64,000 bases of DNA, from the NCBI RefSeq assembly GCF_900101505.1, contig NZ_FMZI01000008.1, positions 220,647-284,646 on the forward strand, read 5' to 3'. The stretch comes from Antarctobacter albus (GTDB lineage: Bacteria; Pseudomonadota; Alphaproteobacteria; Rhodobacterales; Rhodobacteraceae). The notes beneath the pieces are model-generated. The model saw only the letters and a list, made by a program, of their open reading frames with translations. It did no database searches and was not told the DNA's origin. Shown here one piece after another: positions 9,887 to 19,758 of the stretch. The stretch's first letter is position 1. The number at the start of each line of letters is the position of its first letter. The translations under genes and the position numbers were made by a program.

Positions 9887-12325
9887 CTACCAGGGCACCC
9901 GCCATGCCGGCTTGGTTTCGACCTGCGCCAAGCCGCTTTCGTCCAGAAGGCGGGTGATTTCCTCTTCCATCAGCCGTTCGTCCGCCAACCCGTTGACCGG
10001 CACCCGCCCGGGTTCAAGAAAGAGCGGCGCGGCCAACGGGGTGACTCGGGAAAGGCGCAGGTGATCGATGCGGTCGCCGACGCGTTCGCACATCTCGCGG
10101 ATGCGGGCGAAATCGACGAGGCCGCGCATCGCCTCCTCGCGGGTGATCTGCATCAAGAGGTGCTCGGGGTCGTATTTCAGCAAGGTGTCGTACAGGATGT
10201 CCGAGGACATGGTGGCCTGCCGCCCGGTCTTGCGCTGCCCGCCGATCTGCCGCTCGATCAGCCCGGCAATGGTGGCCGAGGCGCGAAAGGTGCGTTTCAT
10301 CACTGCGTTGCCCGCAAGCCAAGTGTCGAGGCCGTTTTCCAACGCCTGCAGATCGAACAGCGGCACCGGATCGGTCACCGCGTCCAGCCCCCAGATCAGC
10401 GTGGCGTAATCGGTGCTGACGAAACCCATCGGTGCCAGCCCCATCTCCTCCATCCGTTTCGTCAGCAGGAGACCCAGCGTCTGCTGCGCATTGCGCCCGG
10501 CAAAGCCGTAGACCACCAGTTGCTGCCGCCCGTCGTGGGGGAAGCTCTCGACCAGCAGGCGGCCCGGTTCGGGCAGGCGCGAGACCTCGCGCTGCAGGTG
10601 CAGCCAGTCGCGGGTGTGGGGTGGCAGGTCGGGCCAGTCCTCTGCCCGGAACATCCGCAGGATACGGTCCGAAAGCTGCGTTGAGGTCGAGAATTTCGTG
10701 CCCATGAAAGTGGCGATCTTGGGCTTGCGTCCCGGGTCGCGCGTCACCTCGACCACCAGTTCGCGCAGCCCCTCGTAGCGCACGATCTGGCCGCCGATCA
10801 GGAAGGTGTCGCCCTTGGTCAGCGAGGCGGCAAAGCCTTCCTCGACCTCGCCCAGCGGCGCCCCGCCGCGTCCGCGCCATTTCACCTTGAGCGTGTCGGT
10901 GTCCTGGATGGTGCCGATGTTCTGGCGGATGCGGGTGGCGGAGCGCGGGTCGCGCAGCTGCCAACGCCCGTCCGCGCGCTGTTGCAGGCGCTGCCACTGG
11001 TCATAGGCGCGCAGCGCATAGCCGCCTGTGGCGCAGAAATCGAGACAGGCATCGAATTGCGCCCGGGTCAGCCCGGCGTAGGCGCCCGCGCCGCGCATTT
11101 CGTGGTAGAGGGCGTCGGCCTCGAATGGGCCAGAGGCGGCGGCGATCAGGATATGCTGGCAGAGCACATCGCGCGGCCCCGGCCCGCGCGGCTCGCCGTC
11201 CAGATCATGCGCCTTGACCGCCTCCAGCGCGGCCAGGCATTCGACCACCTCAAAGCGGTTGGCGGGCACCAGAATCGCCTTGGACGGCGCGTTGTAGCGG
11301 TGATTGGCGCGGCCGATCCGCTGGACCAGCCGCTTGACGTTCTTCGGCGCCCCGACCTGGATCACCAGGTCCACGTCCCCCCAGTCGATGCCCAGGTCCA
11401 GCGAGCCGGTGCAGACGATGGCGCGCAACTGGCCCGCGACCATTGCCGCCTCGACCTTTTCCCGCTGGCCGCGGTCGAGCGAGCCGTGGTGGATGCCGAT
11501 GGGCAGCGCATCCTCGTTCGCCAGCCAGAGATTGTGGAAATAGATCTCGGCCTGCGCGCGGGTGTTATGAAAGATCAGCGTGGTCTTGTGGCGTTTGACT
11601 TCTTCCAGCACGGCCGGGATGGAATAGGCAGCGCCGCCCCCGGCCCAGGGCGGGGCTTGGTCCGTGACCAGCATCGAGATGTCCGGGTCCGGCCCGGGAT
11701 CGGCCTGCAGGATTTCGCAGGGCTGATCGCCGTGGGCCATGAGCCGCGCGATGGCCTGCGGGTCCTCGACCGTGGCCGACAGGCCCACGCGGCGCAGGTC
11801 GGGGCAGAGCGCCTGCAACCGTGCCAGCGCCAGCATGAGCTGATCGCCGCGCTTGGATTCGCTCAAGGCGTGAATCTCGTCGACGATGACCCTTTGGAGG
11901 CCCGCGAACATGCGCGGCGCATCCTCGTAAGAGGTCAGCAGGGCGAGGCTTTCAGGCGTGGTCAGCAGGATGTGCGGCGGGTCGGCGCGCTGGCGTTTCT
12001 TGCGGCTGGCGGGCGTGTCGCCGGTGCGGTCCTCGACCCGGATTGGCAGGCCTGCCTCCTCGATGGGGATCAGCAGGTTACGCCGAATGTCGGCGGCCAG
12101 CGCCTTGAGCGGCGAGATGTAGAGCGTGTGCAGGCCGTTGCGTGGGTTCTCGGCCAGTTCTGAAAGCGTCGGCAGGAACCCGGCCAGCGTCTTGCCGCCG
12201 CCGGTGGGCGCGATCAATAGTAGCGCAGGGTCGGCGGCACGGTCCAGCATGGCGCGCTGGTGTGGATGGACCTGCCAACCACGCGAGTCGAACCAGCTTT
12301 GCAGACTGTCGGGAAGCCTTGTCAT
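9887..12325 (-). CDS. Ligase-associated DEXH-box DNA helicase (Lhr family)
   Basis: 812-residue superfamily 2 helicase, the usual length of the ligase-associated Lhr subfamily. N-terminal RecA domain: Q-motif region, Walker A APTGGGKT at 39-46, DEIH box after VDEIHAL, and motif III SATVEDP. The second RecA domain has QRIGRANHR (motif VI), then a long winged-helix/C-terminal region ending near ...AWRVPW. It is thought to unwind nicked or branched DNA for repair together with PdeM, a dedicated ligase and an exonuclease. Start at MTRLPDSLQS gives the expected N-terminus; the long upstream in-frame extension has no homology and is discarded. Confidence 0.95.
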   Translation of the reverse strand: MTRLPDSLQSWFDSRGWQVHPHQRAMLDRAADPALLLIAPTGGGKTLAGFLPTLSELAENPRNGLHTLYISPLKALAADIRRNLLIPIEEAGLPIRVEDRTGDTPASRKKRQRADPPHILLTTPESLALLTSYEDAPRMFAGLQRVIVDEIHALSESKRGDQLMLALARLQALCPDLRRVGLSATVEDPQAIARLMAHGDQPCEILQADPGPDPDISMLVTDQAPPWAGGGAAYSIPAVLEEVKRHKTTLIFHNTRAQAEIYFHNLWLANEDALPIGIHHGSLDRGQREKVEAAMVAGQLRAIVCTGSLDLGIDWGDVDLVIQVGAPKNVKRLVQRIGRANHRYNAPSKAILVPANRFEVVECLAALEAVKAHDLDGEPRGPGPRDVLCQHILIAAASGPFEADALYHEMRGAGAYAGLTRAQFDACLDFCATGGYALRAYDQWQRLQQRADGRWQLRDPRSATRIRQNIGTIQDTDTLKVKWRGRGGAPLGEVEEGFAASLTKGDTFLIGGQIVRYEGLRELVVEVTRDPGRKPKIATFMGTKFSTSTQLSDRILRMFRAEDWPDLPPHTRDWLHLQREVSRLPEPGRLLVESFPHDGRQQLVVYGFAGRNAQQTLGLLLTKRMEEMGLAPMGFVSTDYATLIWGLDAVTDPVPLFDLQALENGLDTWLAGNAVMKRTFRASATIAGLIERQIGGQRKTGRQATMSSDILYDTLLKYDPEHLLMQITREEAMRGLVDFARIREMCERVGDRIDHLRLSRVTPLAAPLFLEPGRVPVNGLADERLMEEEITRLLDESGLAQVETKPAWRVPW

Positions 12326-12436
12326 GGTCGAGAGATAACCCGCTCCATCGGAAAGCAACAGCGTGCCGACCGGCGGTTGCGACTCCTCTTTCCTTTCGCG
12401 GCGTGCTCGGCTTGACTGCGCGCGGGGAGGATCACC

Positions 12437-13513
12437 ATGCTGAACGGCATTCGCATCATCGAGTTCGAGGCGCTGGGGCCGGGACCCTTTTCCGCCATGC
12501 ACCTCGCGGACCTTGGCGCCGAGGTCATTCTGGTGCAGCGCAAGGGTGGCGAAGCCAATCCTGCCAAGGGTGCCAGCCGCCTGCTGGACAGGGGCAAGAG
12601 GTCCATTGCGCTGGACCTCAAGGATGACGGAGATCTTGGCATTGCCCGCGCGCTGATCCGATCCGCTGACGGGCTGATCGAGGGGATGCGCCCGGGGGTG
12701 ATGGAGCGGCTGGGGCTGGGCCCGGAGGCGGCGCAGGCGCTCAATCCGCGTCTGGTCTACGGACGGATGACTGGCTGGGGGCAGGATGGGCCGCGCGCGA
12801 CGCTTGCCGGGCACGACCTGAACTACTTGGGCCTGTCCGGCGCCCTGTTCTACGCCGGGTTGCCCGGACAGGTGCCCGGTGTGCCGCCGACGATGCTGGG
12901 CGATATCGGCGCCGGCGCGCTTTACCTGACCGTGGGGATGCTGGCGGGGCTATTGCAAGCGCGGGAGACAGGGCAGGGGACGGTTGTCGACGCGGCCATC
13001 GTGGACGGGGCGCAGCACATGATGGCGCTCCTGCGGTCGATGGGGCCGGGGTTCGACACCGGCGCGCGGGGACGGTCCCTTCTGGACGGGCCGCATTGGT
13101 CGCGCTGCTATGCTTGTTCCTGTGGCGGGCATGTGGCCCTGCAATGCCTTGAGCCGAAATTCTACGCCTTGTTCCTGGACCGGATGGGACTGGCGGAGGA
13201 TCCCGATTTCGCGGACCAGTTCGATCCCGACCGTTGGCCGGTGCAGGGGGCGCGGCTGGAACGGATCTTTGCCGCCCAGCCGCGCGATCATTGGGCGGCT
13301 TTGTTCGAGGACAGCGATGCCTGCCTTGCCCCGGTCCTGACCCCGGACGAGGCGGCCTGTGATCCGCACATGCGCGCGCGCGGGCATGGGCCGGGCAGCG
13401 CCTTGCCGGCGCCGCGTTTCGATGGCGAGGCTCGGGCAACAAGACCGGCGCCGGGCCCGGGGCAGGACGGAGTGGCGATCTTGGATGAGCTGAGGGAAAG
13501 GGGCCTGTTGTGA
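12437..13513 (+). CDS. CoA-transferase family III / alpha-methylacyl-CoA racemase-like
   Basis: 358-residue protein of the CaiB/BaiF/AMACR fold. It has the N-terminal RIIEFEALGPGPF segment, ADLGAEVI, NPRLVYGRMTGWGQDGP, and the catalytic aspartate in MLGDIGAGA. The later segment ending in HVALQCLEPKFYALF resembles alpha-methylacyl-CoA racemases more than CoA transferases, so 2-methylacyl-CoA epimerisation in branched fatty acid or sterol side-chain oxidation is the best guess. The next gene starts inside its stop codon, so the two are coupled. Confidence 0.9.
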   Translation: MLNGIRIIEFEALGPGPFSAMHLADLGAEVILVQRKGGEANPAKGASRLLDRGKRSIALDLKDDGDLGIARALIRSADGLIEGMRPGVMERLGLGPEAAQALNPRLVYGRMTGWGQDGPRATLAGHDLNYLGLSGALFYAGLPGQVPGVPPTMLGDIGAGALYLTVGMLAGLLQARETGQGTVVDAAIVDGAQHMMALLRSMGPGFDTGARGRSLLDGPHWSRCYACSCGGHVALQCLEPKFYALFLDRMGLAEDPDFADQFDPDRWPVQGARLERIFAAQPRDHWAALFEDSDACLAPVLTPDEAACDPHMRARGHGPGSALPAPRFDGEARATRPAPGPGQDGVAILDELRERGLL

Positions 13514-14178
13514 ACGAAGCCGAGACATTCGCGGACCTGTTGAAGGCGCGCTATTCCTGCCGGGCCTACCGGCCCGACCCGGTCCCGCAGGAGGTGATCG
13601 AAAGCGCCCTGCGGGATGCGCAGCAGGTGCCAAGCTGGAACAACGTCCAGCCCTGGCAGGTGATCGCCCTCACGGCGCCGGAAACCGCTGCATTCGCCAA
13701 GGCCTTCTATGCCCATGTGGAAACCGGGGAGCGGCAAAGCGACATCCCCTTTCCGTTGCGCTACGAGGGCATCTACCAGGAAAGGCGGCGCACCTGTGGC
13801 TGGCAACTGTATGGCGCGTTGGGCATCCAGAAAGGTGACCGCGCGGCCTCGGGCAGGCAAATGCGCGAGAATTTCCGCCTCTTCGGGGCGCCGCACTGCC
13901 TGTTGATCACCGCGCCGAAGGACCTTGGCACCTATGGGGTGCTGGATTGCGGGGCCTATGTCACGGCTGTCATGCTGGCATTTCAGGCGCGCGGGCTGGC
14001 CAGTATCGCGATGGCGGCGGTGGCCAGTTTCTCGCCCTTCGTGCGCGACCGCTACGACATCGCCGAGGACCGTGACCTTGTTTGCGCCATCGCCTTTGGC
14101 CATGCCGATCCGGATCATCCCGCCAATTCCTACCGCACCGACCGCGCAGACCTGTCCGAAGTCGTGGACTGGCGTTGA
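13510..14178 (+). CDS. Nitroreductase family protein
   Basis: 222-residue FMN-dependent oxidoreductase of the nitroreductase fold. The FMN-phosphate motif [13 protein letters not shown] is near the N-terminus, with [11 protein letters not shown] following and [13 protein letters not shown] in the C-terminal half. It starts with GTG overlapping the preceding TGA (GTGA). Physiological substrate unknown; these enzymes reduce nitroaromatics, quinones or enones with NAD(P)H. Confidence 0.9.
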   Translation: MNEAETFADLLKARYSCRAYRPDPVPQEVIESALRDAQQVPSWNNVQPWQVIALTAPETAAFAKAFYAHVETGERQSDIPFPLRYEGIYQERRRTCGWQLYGALGIQKGDRAASGRQMRENFRLFGAPHCLLITAPKDLGTYGVLDCGAYVTAVMLAFQARGLASIAMAAVASFSPFVRDRYDIAEDRDLVCAIAFGHADPDHPANSYRTDRADLSEVVDWR

Positions 14179-14200
14179 ACGCGAAAGCAGGGGGCAGGCC

Positions 14201-15229
14201 ATGCGCAGCAGCAAGACGATCCACGTGATCTCGGCCCATGCCGAGGGCGAGGTGGGCGACGTGATCGTTGGCGGTGTCGCGCCGCCGCCGGGAGAGACGC
14301 TCTGGGAACAGAGCCGCTGGATCGCGCGGGACGGTGGCTTGCGGGATTTTGTGCTGAACGAGCCGCGCGGCGGCGTGTTCCGGCACGTCAACCTGCTGGT
14401 CCCGCCGAAACATCCGGACGCGGATGCGGCCTTCATCATCATGGAGCCGGAGGATACGCCGCCCATGTCAGGATCAAACTCGATCTGCGTTGCGACGGTT
14501 CTGCTGGATGGGGGCATCCTGCCGATAGAGGAGCCGGTGACGGAATTCACGCTGGAGGCGCCGGGCGGGCTGGTGCGGGTGCGGGCCGAATGCCGCGACG
14601 GCAAGGCGCAGCGTATCTTTGTCCGTAATCTGCCCAGTTTCGCGCAGAAACTGGGTGTGCCGCTGGAGGTCGAAGGGCTGGGCAAGTTGACCGTGGACAC
14701 GGCATTTGGCGGCGACAGTTTCGTCATCGTCGATGCGCGGGCGCTGGGCCTGGACCTGGTGCCAGACGAGGCGCATGAGATCGCCCGGACCGGCGCGCGG
14801 ATCGCCCGGGCGGCCACCGCGCAGCTGGGCTTTCACCATCCAACCAACCCTGACTGGCGGCATATTTCGTTCTGTCTCTTTGCAGGGCCGCTGGACCGCG
14901 GGTCCGAAGGTTTGCGTGCAAGGTCGGCGGTGGCGATCCAGCCGGGCAAGGTGGATCGGTCGCCCACGGGCACGGCGCTCTCCGCCCGCATGGCGGTCCT
15001 GCACGCGCGCGCAGAGATGGCCGAAGGAGAGACATTGACCGCGACCTCGCTGATTGGCTCGGCGTTCTCGGGACGCATTGCCGGGACGACCAGGGTGGGC
15101 GATCTGCCCGCCGTTTTGCCGGAAATCAGCGGGCGCGGCTGGATCACCGGCATTCATCAGCACATGCTGGACCCGGATGATCCCTGGCCGCGCGGCTATC
15201 GTCTCAGCGATACCTGGGGCGCGCGCTAG
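14201..15229 (+). CDS. Proline racemase superfamily protein with Ser/Thr in the catalytic positions
   Basis: 342 residues with the two-lobed proline racemase fold. Members racemise proline, epimerise 4-hydroxyproline or dehydrate trans-3-hydroxyproline, using two residues on opposite faces of the substrate. Here the first site reads [11 protein letters not shown] (Ser90, where racemases have Cys) and the second reads DRSPTGTA (Thr256, where racemases have Cys). Thr at the second site is typical of 3-hydroxyproline dehydratases, whose first residue is usually Cys, so this enzyme is atypical. Its 3' end overlaps the convergent aldo/keto reductase by four bases. Confidence 0.88.
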   Translation: MRSSKTIHVISAHAEGEVGDVIVGGVAPPPGETLWEQSRWIARDGGLRDFVLNEPRGGVFRHVNLLVPPKHPDADAAFIIMEPEDTPPMSGSNSICVATVLLDGGILPIEEPVTEFTLEAPGGLVRVRAECRDGKAQRIFVRNLPSFAQKLGVPLEVEGLGKLTVDTAFGGDSFVIVDARALGLDLVPDEAHEIARTGARIARAATAQLGFHHPTNPDWRHISFCLFAGPLDRGSEGLRARSAVAIQPGKVDRSPTGTALSARMAVLHARAEMAEGETLTATSLIGSAFSGRIAGTTRVGDLPAVLPEISGRGWITGIHQHMLDPDDPWPRGYRLSDTWGAR

Positions 15230-16158
15230 GAGGCTTCCTCCAGTCGGTCCGTCGCCGGGGGCGGCGTCGGGCTGAGGGCAGACAGACGGGCATAAAGCTC
15301 TGCATCCATCTGGTAGGTCATGCCCGCCAGCGAAGGCTGCAACTGCGCCGCGTTGCGGGCGGAGAGGATCGGCGCTGGGCCGGACGGATGGGCGGCCACC
15401 CAGGCCACGGCAAGCGTGGCAGCTTCGGTTCCCAGTTCGCTGGCGATCTCGGCCAGCGCCTCGGCCGCCTGGTGCATCTCGGGGCGGGCATAGCGGTTGG
15501 CGTATCGGTCGTCCTCTGTCAGGCGACCTTCGCCGCCGCGTGCATACTTGCCGGTCAGCAAGCCACCGCCCAGCGGCGAATAGGGCACCGGCAGGATGTC
15601 TTCCGAGGCGCACATGGGCAGGATTTCCACCTCGGCCTGGCGTTTCACCAGGTTGTACATGGGTTGCAGCACGTCGATCCGGGTGCCGAAACGGGCCGCC
15701 ACTCCCTGCGCCTTCATCACCTGCCAGGCGGCATAGTTGGACACGCCGATGTACCGAATTGTCCCGGCCTGCTGCAATTCGGCGAGCGTCTCGAAACTCT
15801 CTTCCAGCGGCGTATCGCCGTCCCAGCGATGCAGGTAGTAGAGGTCGATCACCTCCATGTTCAGGCGCTTGCGGCTTTCGTCCAGAGAGGTCCGGATGTT
15901 GTCACGGCTGGCGCCGCCGGGGAAATTCGCCTTGGTCGCGATGAACAGATCCTTGCGCGCGGCGGCGGCGAACTGGCCCAAAAGGCGCTCTGATGCGCCA
16001 TCGGTATAGACATGGGCGGTGTCGAAATGGGCGATGCCCGCGGCGCGGCAGGCGTCGAACATGGCGCGGCTGTCAGCCTCGGAGGCGCGGCCCCCGAACT
16101 GCATGCAGCCAAAGGCAAAGCGGGCGGGTGTGTCACCCGAAAGTGTGGTCAGTGTCAT
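15226..16158 (-). CDS. Aldo/keto reductase
   Basis: 310-residue TIM-barrel NADPH-dependent oxidoreductase. The catalytic tetrad can be read: Asp in [11 protein letters not shown], Tyr in the same segment, Lys in ATKANF, and His in [14 protein letters not shown] marks the substrate/cofactor strand and [14 protein letters not shown] the cofactor loop. It resembles stress-related AKRs of the Tas/YajO type. It converges on the proline racemase-family gene and has its own upstream gap of about 150 bases. Substrate unknown. Confidence 0.92.
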   Translation of the reverse strand: MTLTTLSGDTPARFAFGCMQFGGRASEADSRAMFDACRAAGIAHFDTAHVYTDGASERLLGQFAAAARKDLFIATKANFPGGASRDNIRTSLDESRKRLNMEVIDLYYLHRWDGDTPLEESFETLAELQQAGTIRYIGVSNYAAWQVMKAQGVAARFGTRIDVLQPMYNLVKRQAEVEILPMCASEDILPVPYSPLGGGLLTGKYARGGEGRLTEDDRYANRYARPEMHQAAEALAEIASELGTEAATLAVAWVAAHPSGPAPILSARNAAQLQPSLAGMTYQMDAELYARLSALSPTPPPATDRLEEAS

Positions 16159-16315
16159 GGCATCAACCTGCCACGCGGCGCGCCAAAGTCAAAGCAGCTT
16201 TGGCAGATCATGATGTGCCCACCGCTTCGCATGTGACCTGGGACACAGGTCGCAACCTACGCTGGCTCGACAGACTCGCGGGGGCCTGCCATGCTGTCAG
16301 GAAAAGGAGCCGCCC

Positions 16316-17041
16316 ATGCGCCTGCTGCCCCGACTGGCCGGCGCGGCCTGTCTGGCCGCCGCCACCTCCGCGCCACTGGCGACGGGCGCCGGGGAAAGCT
16401 GCACCGAGGATGCGATGATCGTCTTCGACGGGTCCGGCAGCATGGCAGAGATCGGCTACAATGCGATCGGCGTGCCCCGCATCTCCGAGGCCCGCATGGC
16501 GATGCGCCGGGTGATCCCCTCTGTCGCGGCGGCGCGACGGCTGGGCCTGGTGATCTACGGCCCCGCCGGAGACCGGACCTGCGCCAACACCGACCTGCGC
16601 TTTCCGCCGCAATGGCAGGCCGGGCCGCGGATCCTGGCGGATGTCGATGCGCTGCGACCCGCTGGGGGCACCTCGCTGACCGAAAGCGTCCGGCGCGCGG
16701 CAGAGACGCTGGACTACCTCAATCGCCCCGGGACCGTGGTTCTGGTGACGGATGGCAAGGAAACCTGCGGCGGTGCGCCCTGCAGTCTTGCCGCCGAGAT
16801 CGCCGCGATGGCGCCTGAACTGACGGTGCATGTGATCGGCTTCAAGGTGCGCGGCGATCATTTCGACTGGTCCAATCCGAACGATCAGATGGCCACCACC
16901 GTGGCCCGCTGCCTGGCCGACCGAACTGGCGGGCGCTATGTCCGTGCCGAAACGGTTGACGAATTGATCGGGGCGCTGCGGGTGACGTTGGGCTGCAACG
17001 TGCTGGGCGCGCTTCCGGCCGAGCGGCGGCGCCTGCGTTAG
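16316..17041 (+). CDS. Secreted von Willebrand factor A domain protein
   Basis: 241 residues: a signal peptide (about 1-24, MRLLPRLAGAACLAAATSAP, cleavage near ATG-AG) and one VWA domain with the metal-ion-dependent adhesion site DGSGSM at about 38-43, a later GGTSLTES (second MIDAS loop) and VLVTDGKETCGG. Six cysteines suggest disulfides in the periplasm. Function unknown; VWA proteins of this size often assist assembly of surface or periplasmic complexes. The neighbouring gene encodes another exported protein. Confidence 0.88.
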   Translation: MRLLPRLAGAACLAAATSAPLATGAGESCTEDAMIVFDGSGSMAEIGYNAIGVPRISEARMAMRRVIPSVAAARRLGLVIYGPAGDRTCANTDLRFPPQWQAGPRILADVDALRPAGGTSLTESVRRAAETLDYLNRPGTVVLVTDGKETCGGAPCSLAAEIAAMAPELTVHVIGFKVRGDHFDWSNPNDQMATTVARCLADRTGGRYVRAETVDELIGALRVTLGCNVLGALPAERRRLR

Positions 17042-17153
17042 GCCGGCCTGCGGTCGGGTTTTCAGGCTTTGACAGGAATCAGGGCACCGCGCAGTCTGTC
17101 CTCATTATGCCGGAGCGGCACTTGGCCGCTGCCGATATATTGGAGGACAAATC

Positions 17154-17660
17154 GTGTTCAGGAAATTTTCCATCATGGCGCTTGCCGCCAGTTTCGCGTT
17201 TTGCGGTGCGGCGCCAATTTCGGCGCAGGACGCCGGGTTCGAAATCATCGGCGCCGCCGATACGATCGAGGTGAAGGCCAAGCAGGCGGTGACGCTTGCC
17301 TTTGACGATGCCTATGCCGAATTGTCGATCGGCGATCCCGAGATCGCGGATATCAGCTCTCTCAGCGGGACCCTGGTCTATCTTCTGGGCAAGGAGGTTG
17401 GAGAGACCACACTGACGGTGATCCGTGACCGCGACAGCCTGGACCTGACGCATATGACAGTGGTGGTCTACCGCGACATCGCGCCGATGCAGGGCTTTCT
17501 GGAAAAGGCCGGGGGCGACGTGACACTGGAACGTGCGGGCGTTGTGGTGACCGCCTCTGGTTGCGTTGCAGGTGACCGCCAGCGGCAGGCCCTGGAAGGC
17601 GTGATGACCCAGCTCAAGTCCTGGGGCTATGTCGCCTTGGCGGACGTGGGCGGCTGCTGA
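17154..17660 (+). CDS. Exported pilus/secretin N-terminal domain protein (CpaC N-domain-like)
   Basis: 168 residues, GTG start behind TTGGAGG. Signal peptide at about 1-24 (cleavage after ISAQ), then a domain with IEVKAKQAVTLAFDDAYAELSIGDPEIADI and LVYLLGKEVGETTLTVI, the pattern of the N-terminal ring domain of CpaC/RcpA secretins. The secretin barrel itself is absent, so this is a stand-alone domain. The C-terminus adds a short segment with two cysteines. No tad/cpa genes are nearby. It ends at a strong terminator. Confidence 0.8.
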   Translation: MFRKFSIMALAASFAFCGAAPISAQDAGFEIIGAADTIEVKAKQAVTLAFDDAYAELSIGDPEIADISSLSGTLVYLLGKEVGETTLTVIRDRDSLDLTHMTVVVYRDIAPMQGFLEKAGGDVTLERAGVVVTASGCVAGDRQRQALEGVMTQLKSWGYVALADVGGC

Positions 17661-17687
17661 CCCCTCGGCCGGAGCAATCTGGTTGAA

Positions 17688-17713
17688 ACGAAGGCCCCGA
17701 TCGGGGCCTTCGT
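17688..17713. terminator. Bidirectional terminator between convergent genes
   Basis: Perfect 11-bp stem ACGAAGGCCCC / GGGGCCTTCGT with a GATC loop, between the pilus-domain gene and the convergent transporter operon. It can serve both strands. Confidence 0.88.
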
Positions 17714-17725
17714 TCCGTCATCTGT

Positions 17726-18802
17726 TTACTGCGGGATTTCGGCGTTGATGCCTTCGACGTAGAAGTCCATCCCCAGCAGGGTGCCGTCATCGGCCACTTC
17801 GCCCTCTGCCAGCCAGACAGAGCCGTCGGCCTTGTTGATCGGCCCCGTGAACGGGTGGTAGTCGCCCGCCGCGATGGCGGCCTTGAGGTCCAGCGCCTCG
17901 GCTTTGACCTCTGCGGGGACCGCGTCGGTGATCTCGCCGATGCCGACCATGCCCGGGCCGATACCGTCCCAGGTGTCTTCGCTGGTCCAGCTGCCGTCCA
18001 TGACCGCCTGCACGCGGTCGATGTAGTAAGGCGCCCAGTTGTCGATGATCGAGGAGACGCGCGGGGTGGGCGCGTATTCGATCATGTCCGAGGCCTGGCC
18101 GAAGGTGATGACATTGCCGGCCTCTGCCGCCGCCGCCTGCGGCGCGGTCGAGTCGGTATGCTGCAGGATCACGTCGGCGCCGTTCTCGATCAGGGCGCGG
18201 GCGGCATCCGCCTCTTTCGCCGGATCGAACCAGGTGTAGGCCCAGATGATCGAGAATTCGACGTCCGGGTTCACCTTCTTGGCGTGGATATAGGCCGCGT
18301 TGATGCCGCGGATGACCTCGGGGATCGGGTAAGAGGCGATGTAGCCGATCTTATTGGTCTTGGTCATCGACCCGGCGATATGGCCCTGGATGGCGCGGCC
18401 TTCGTAGAAACGGGCCGAGTAGACGCTGACGTTGTCTGCGCGCTTGTATCCGGTGGCGTGTTCGAACTTCACGTTCGGGAATTTCTCCGCCACGGCGATG
18501 GTCGGGTCCATGTAGCCGAAGGACGTGGTAAAGATGATGTCTGCACCCGACAGGGCCATCTGCGTGATGGCGCGTTCGGCATCGGCGCCTTCGGGCACGC
18601 TTTCCTGGTAGATGGTCTTCACCTTGTCGCCAAAGTGCTCCTCGACCGCGAGGCGCCCCTTGTTGTGTTCGTAGGTCCAGCCGCCATCGCCCACCGGGCC
18701 GACGTAGATGAAGCCCGCGGTGACGTCCTGGGCCGCGGCGGCAGAGCCGAAGCCAAGCGTCAGCGCGAGGGCTGCGGTGGAGAGAAGGGTTCTTCTGTGC
18801 AT
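17726..18802 (-). CDS. BMP-family ABC transporter substrate-binding protein (nucleoside/purine type)
   Basis: 358 residues with a Sec signal peptide (MHRRTLLSTAALALTLGFGS, cleavage after AAAAQ) and a PnrA/Med-like BMP fold: FIYVGPVGDGGWTYEH, then TTSFGYMDPT, then HTDSTAP. BMP-family binding proteins carry nucleosides or purines, and here the gene is last in an operon with xanthine dehydrogenase, so a purine (xanthine, hypoxanthine or a nucleoside) is the likely ligand. There is no lipobox, so the protein is periplasmic and soluble. The stop is just inside the terminator at 17688-17713. Confidence 0.92.
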   Translation of the reverse strand: MHRRTLLSTAALALTLGFGSAAAAQDVTAGFIYVGPVGDGGWTYEHNKGRLAVEEHFGDKVKTIYQESVPEGADAERAITQMALSGADIIFTTSFGYMDPTIAVAEKFPNVKFEHATGYKRADNVSVYSARFYEGRAIQGHIAGSMTKTNKIGYIASYPIPEVIRGINAAYIHAKKVNPDVEFSIIWAYTWFDPAKEADAARALIENGADVILQHTDSTAPQAAAAEAGNVITFGQASDMIEYAPTPRVSSIIDNWAPYYIDRVQAVMDGSWTSEDTWDGIGPGMVGIGEITDAVPAEVKAEALDLKAAIAAGDYHPFTGPINKADGSVWLAEGEVADDGTLLGMDFYVEGINAEIPQ

Positions 18803-18831
18803 TGTGGTCCCCTGTTGGTTGGTTCTGTGCC

Positions 18832-19758
18832 TCAGCTCGAGGCGTGGAAAGGCCGGCCCAGCGAGGCGGGCGCGGCATGCGCGCCGCGGGCCGAGATGAT
18901 CACGAGCACGAGGATCGTGACAAGATAGGGCGAGGCCGACAAGAGCGCGACCGGCACGGCGGCGCCCGCCGCCTGCAGGTTCAGTTGCAGCACCGTGACC
19001 CCGCCGAACAGATAGGCCCCGATGGCCACGCGGCCCGGCCGCCACGAGGCGAAGACGACGATGGCCAGCGCGATCCATCCGGCGCCGGCGGTCATGCCCT
19101 CGGTCCATTGCGGGACGCGCACCAGGCTGAGGTAGGCGCCGCCAAGGCCCGCGCAGGCACCGCCGAATAGGATCGCCATGAGGCGGATCATGACGACCTT
19201 GTAGCCAAGCGCATGGGCGCTGTCGTGGCTTTCGCCGACCGCACGCAGGATCAGCCCGGCGCGGGTGTGTTTCAGGAAGGCCCAGACCGCGACAACCAGC
19301 GCGAGGCTGAAATAGACCATCAGGTCATGGCTGAAGAGCATCCGCCCCACCACCGGCAGGTCCGACAGCAGGGGGATGTCCAGCTTGGGCAGGGTCGGGC
19401 TTTTCATGCCCTCGTAGGGTTTCCCGATCAGGCTGGAAAGGCCAAGGCCCACCAGCGTCAGGCCCAGCCCGGTGGCAACCTGGTTCGAAAGCAGGAACTG
19501 CGTCAGCAGGCCAAACGAGAGCGCAAGCAGCGCCGAGGCCAGAGCCGCGGCGACGAACCCCAGCGCGGGAGAGGTGGAATTGACCGCCACGGCAAAGCCC
19601 ACCACGGCGCCGGTGATCATCATCCCCTCGACGCCCAGGTTCAGCACGCCGGATTTCTCGACAACCATCTCGCCGATGGCGGCCAGCAGGATCGGTGTGG
19701 CCGAGACCATGATGGAGGCGACGAGAAGGATGGGATTGATGCTGCTAAGGTCCATCAT
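18832..19758 (-). CDS. ABC transporter permease (BMP/nucleoside type)
   Basis: 308-residue integral membrane permease of the BPD_transp_2 family, about eight helices. The conserved GVLNLGVEGMMITGAV and a later ILRAVGESHDSAHALGYKV (cytoplasmic coupling loop to the ATPase) are typical. Its start overlaps the stop of the preceding permease by four bases (ATGA), and the binding-protein gene follows 29 bases later. Confidence 0.93.
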   Translation of the reverse strand: MMDLSSINPILLVASIMVSATPILLAAIGEMVVEKSGVLNLGVEGMMITGAVVGFAVAVNSTSPALGFVAAALASALLALSFGLLTQFLLSNQVATGLGLTLVGLGLSSLIGKPYEGMKSPTLPKLDIPLLSDLPVVGRMLFSHDLMVYFSLALVVAVWAFLKHTRAGLILRAVGESHDSAHALGYKVVMIRLMAILFGGACAGLGGAYLSLVRVPQWTEGMTAGAGWIALAIVVFASWRPGRVAIGAYLFGGVTVLQLNLQAAGAAVPVALLSASPYLVTILVLVIISARGAHAAPASLGRPFHASS

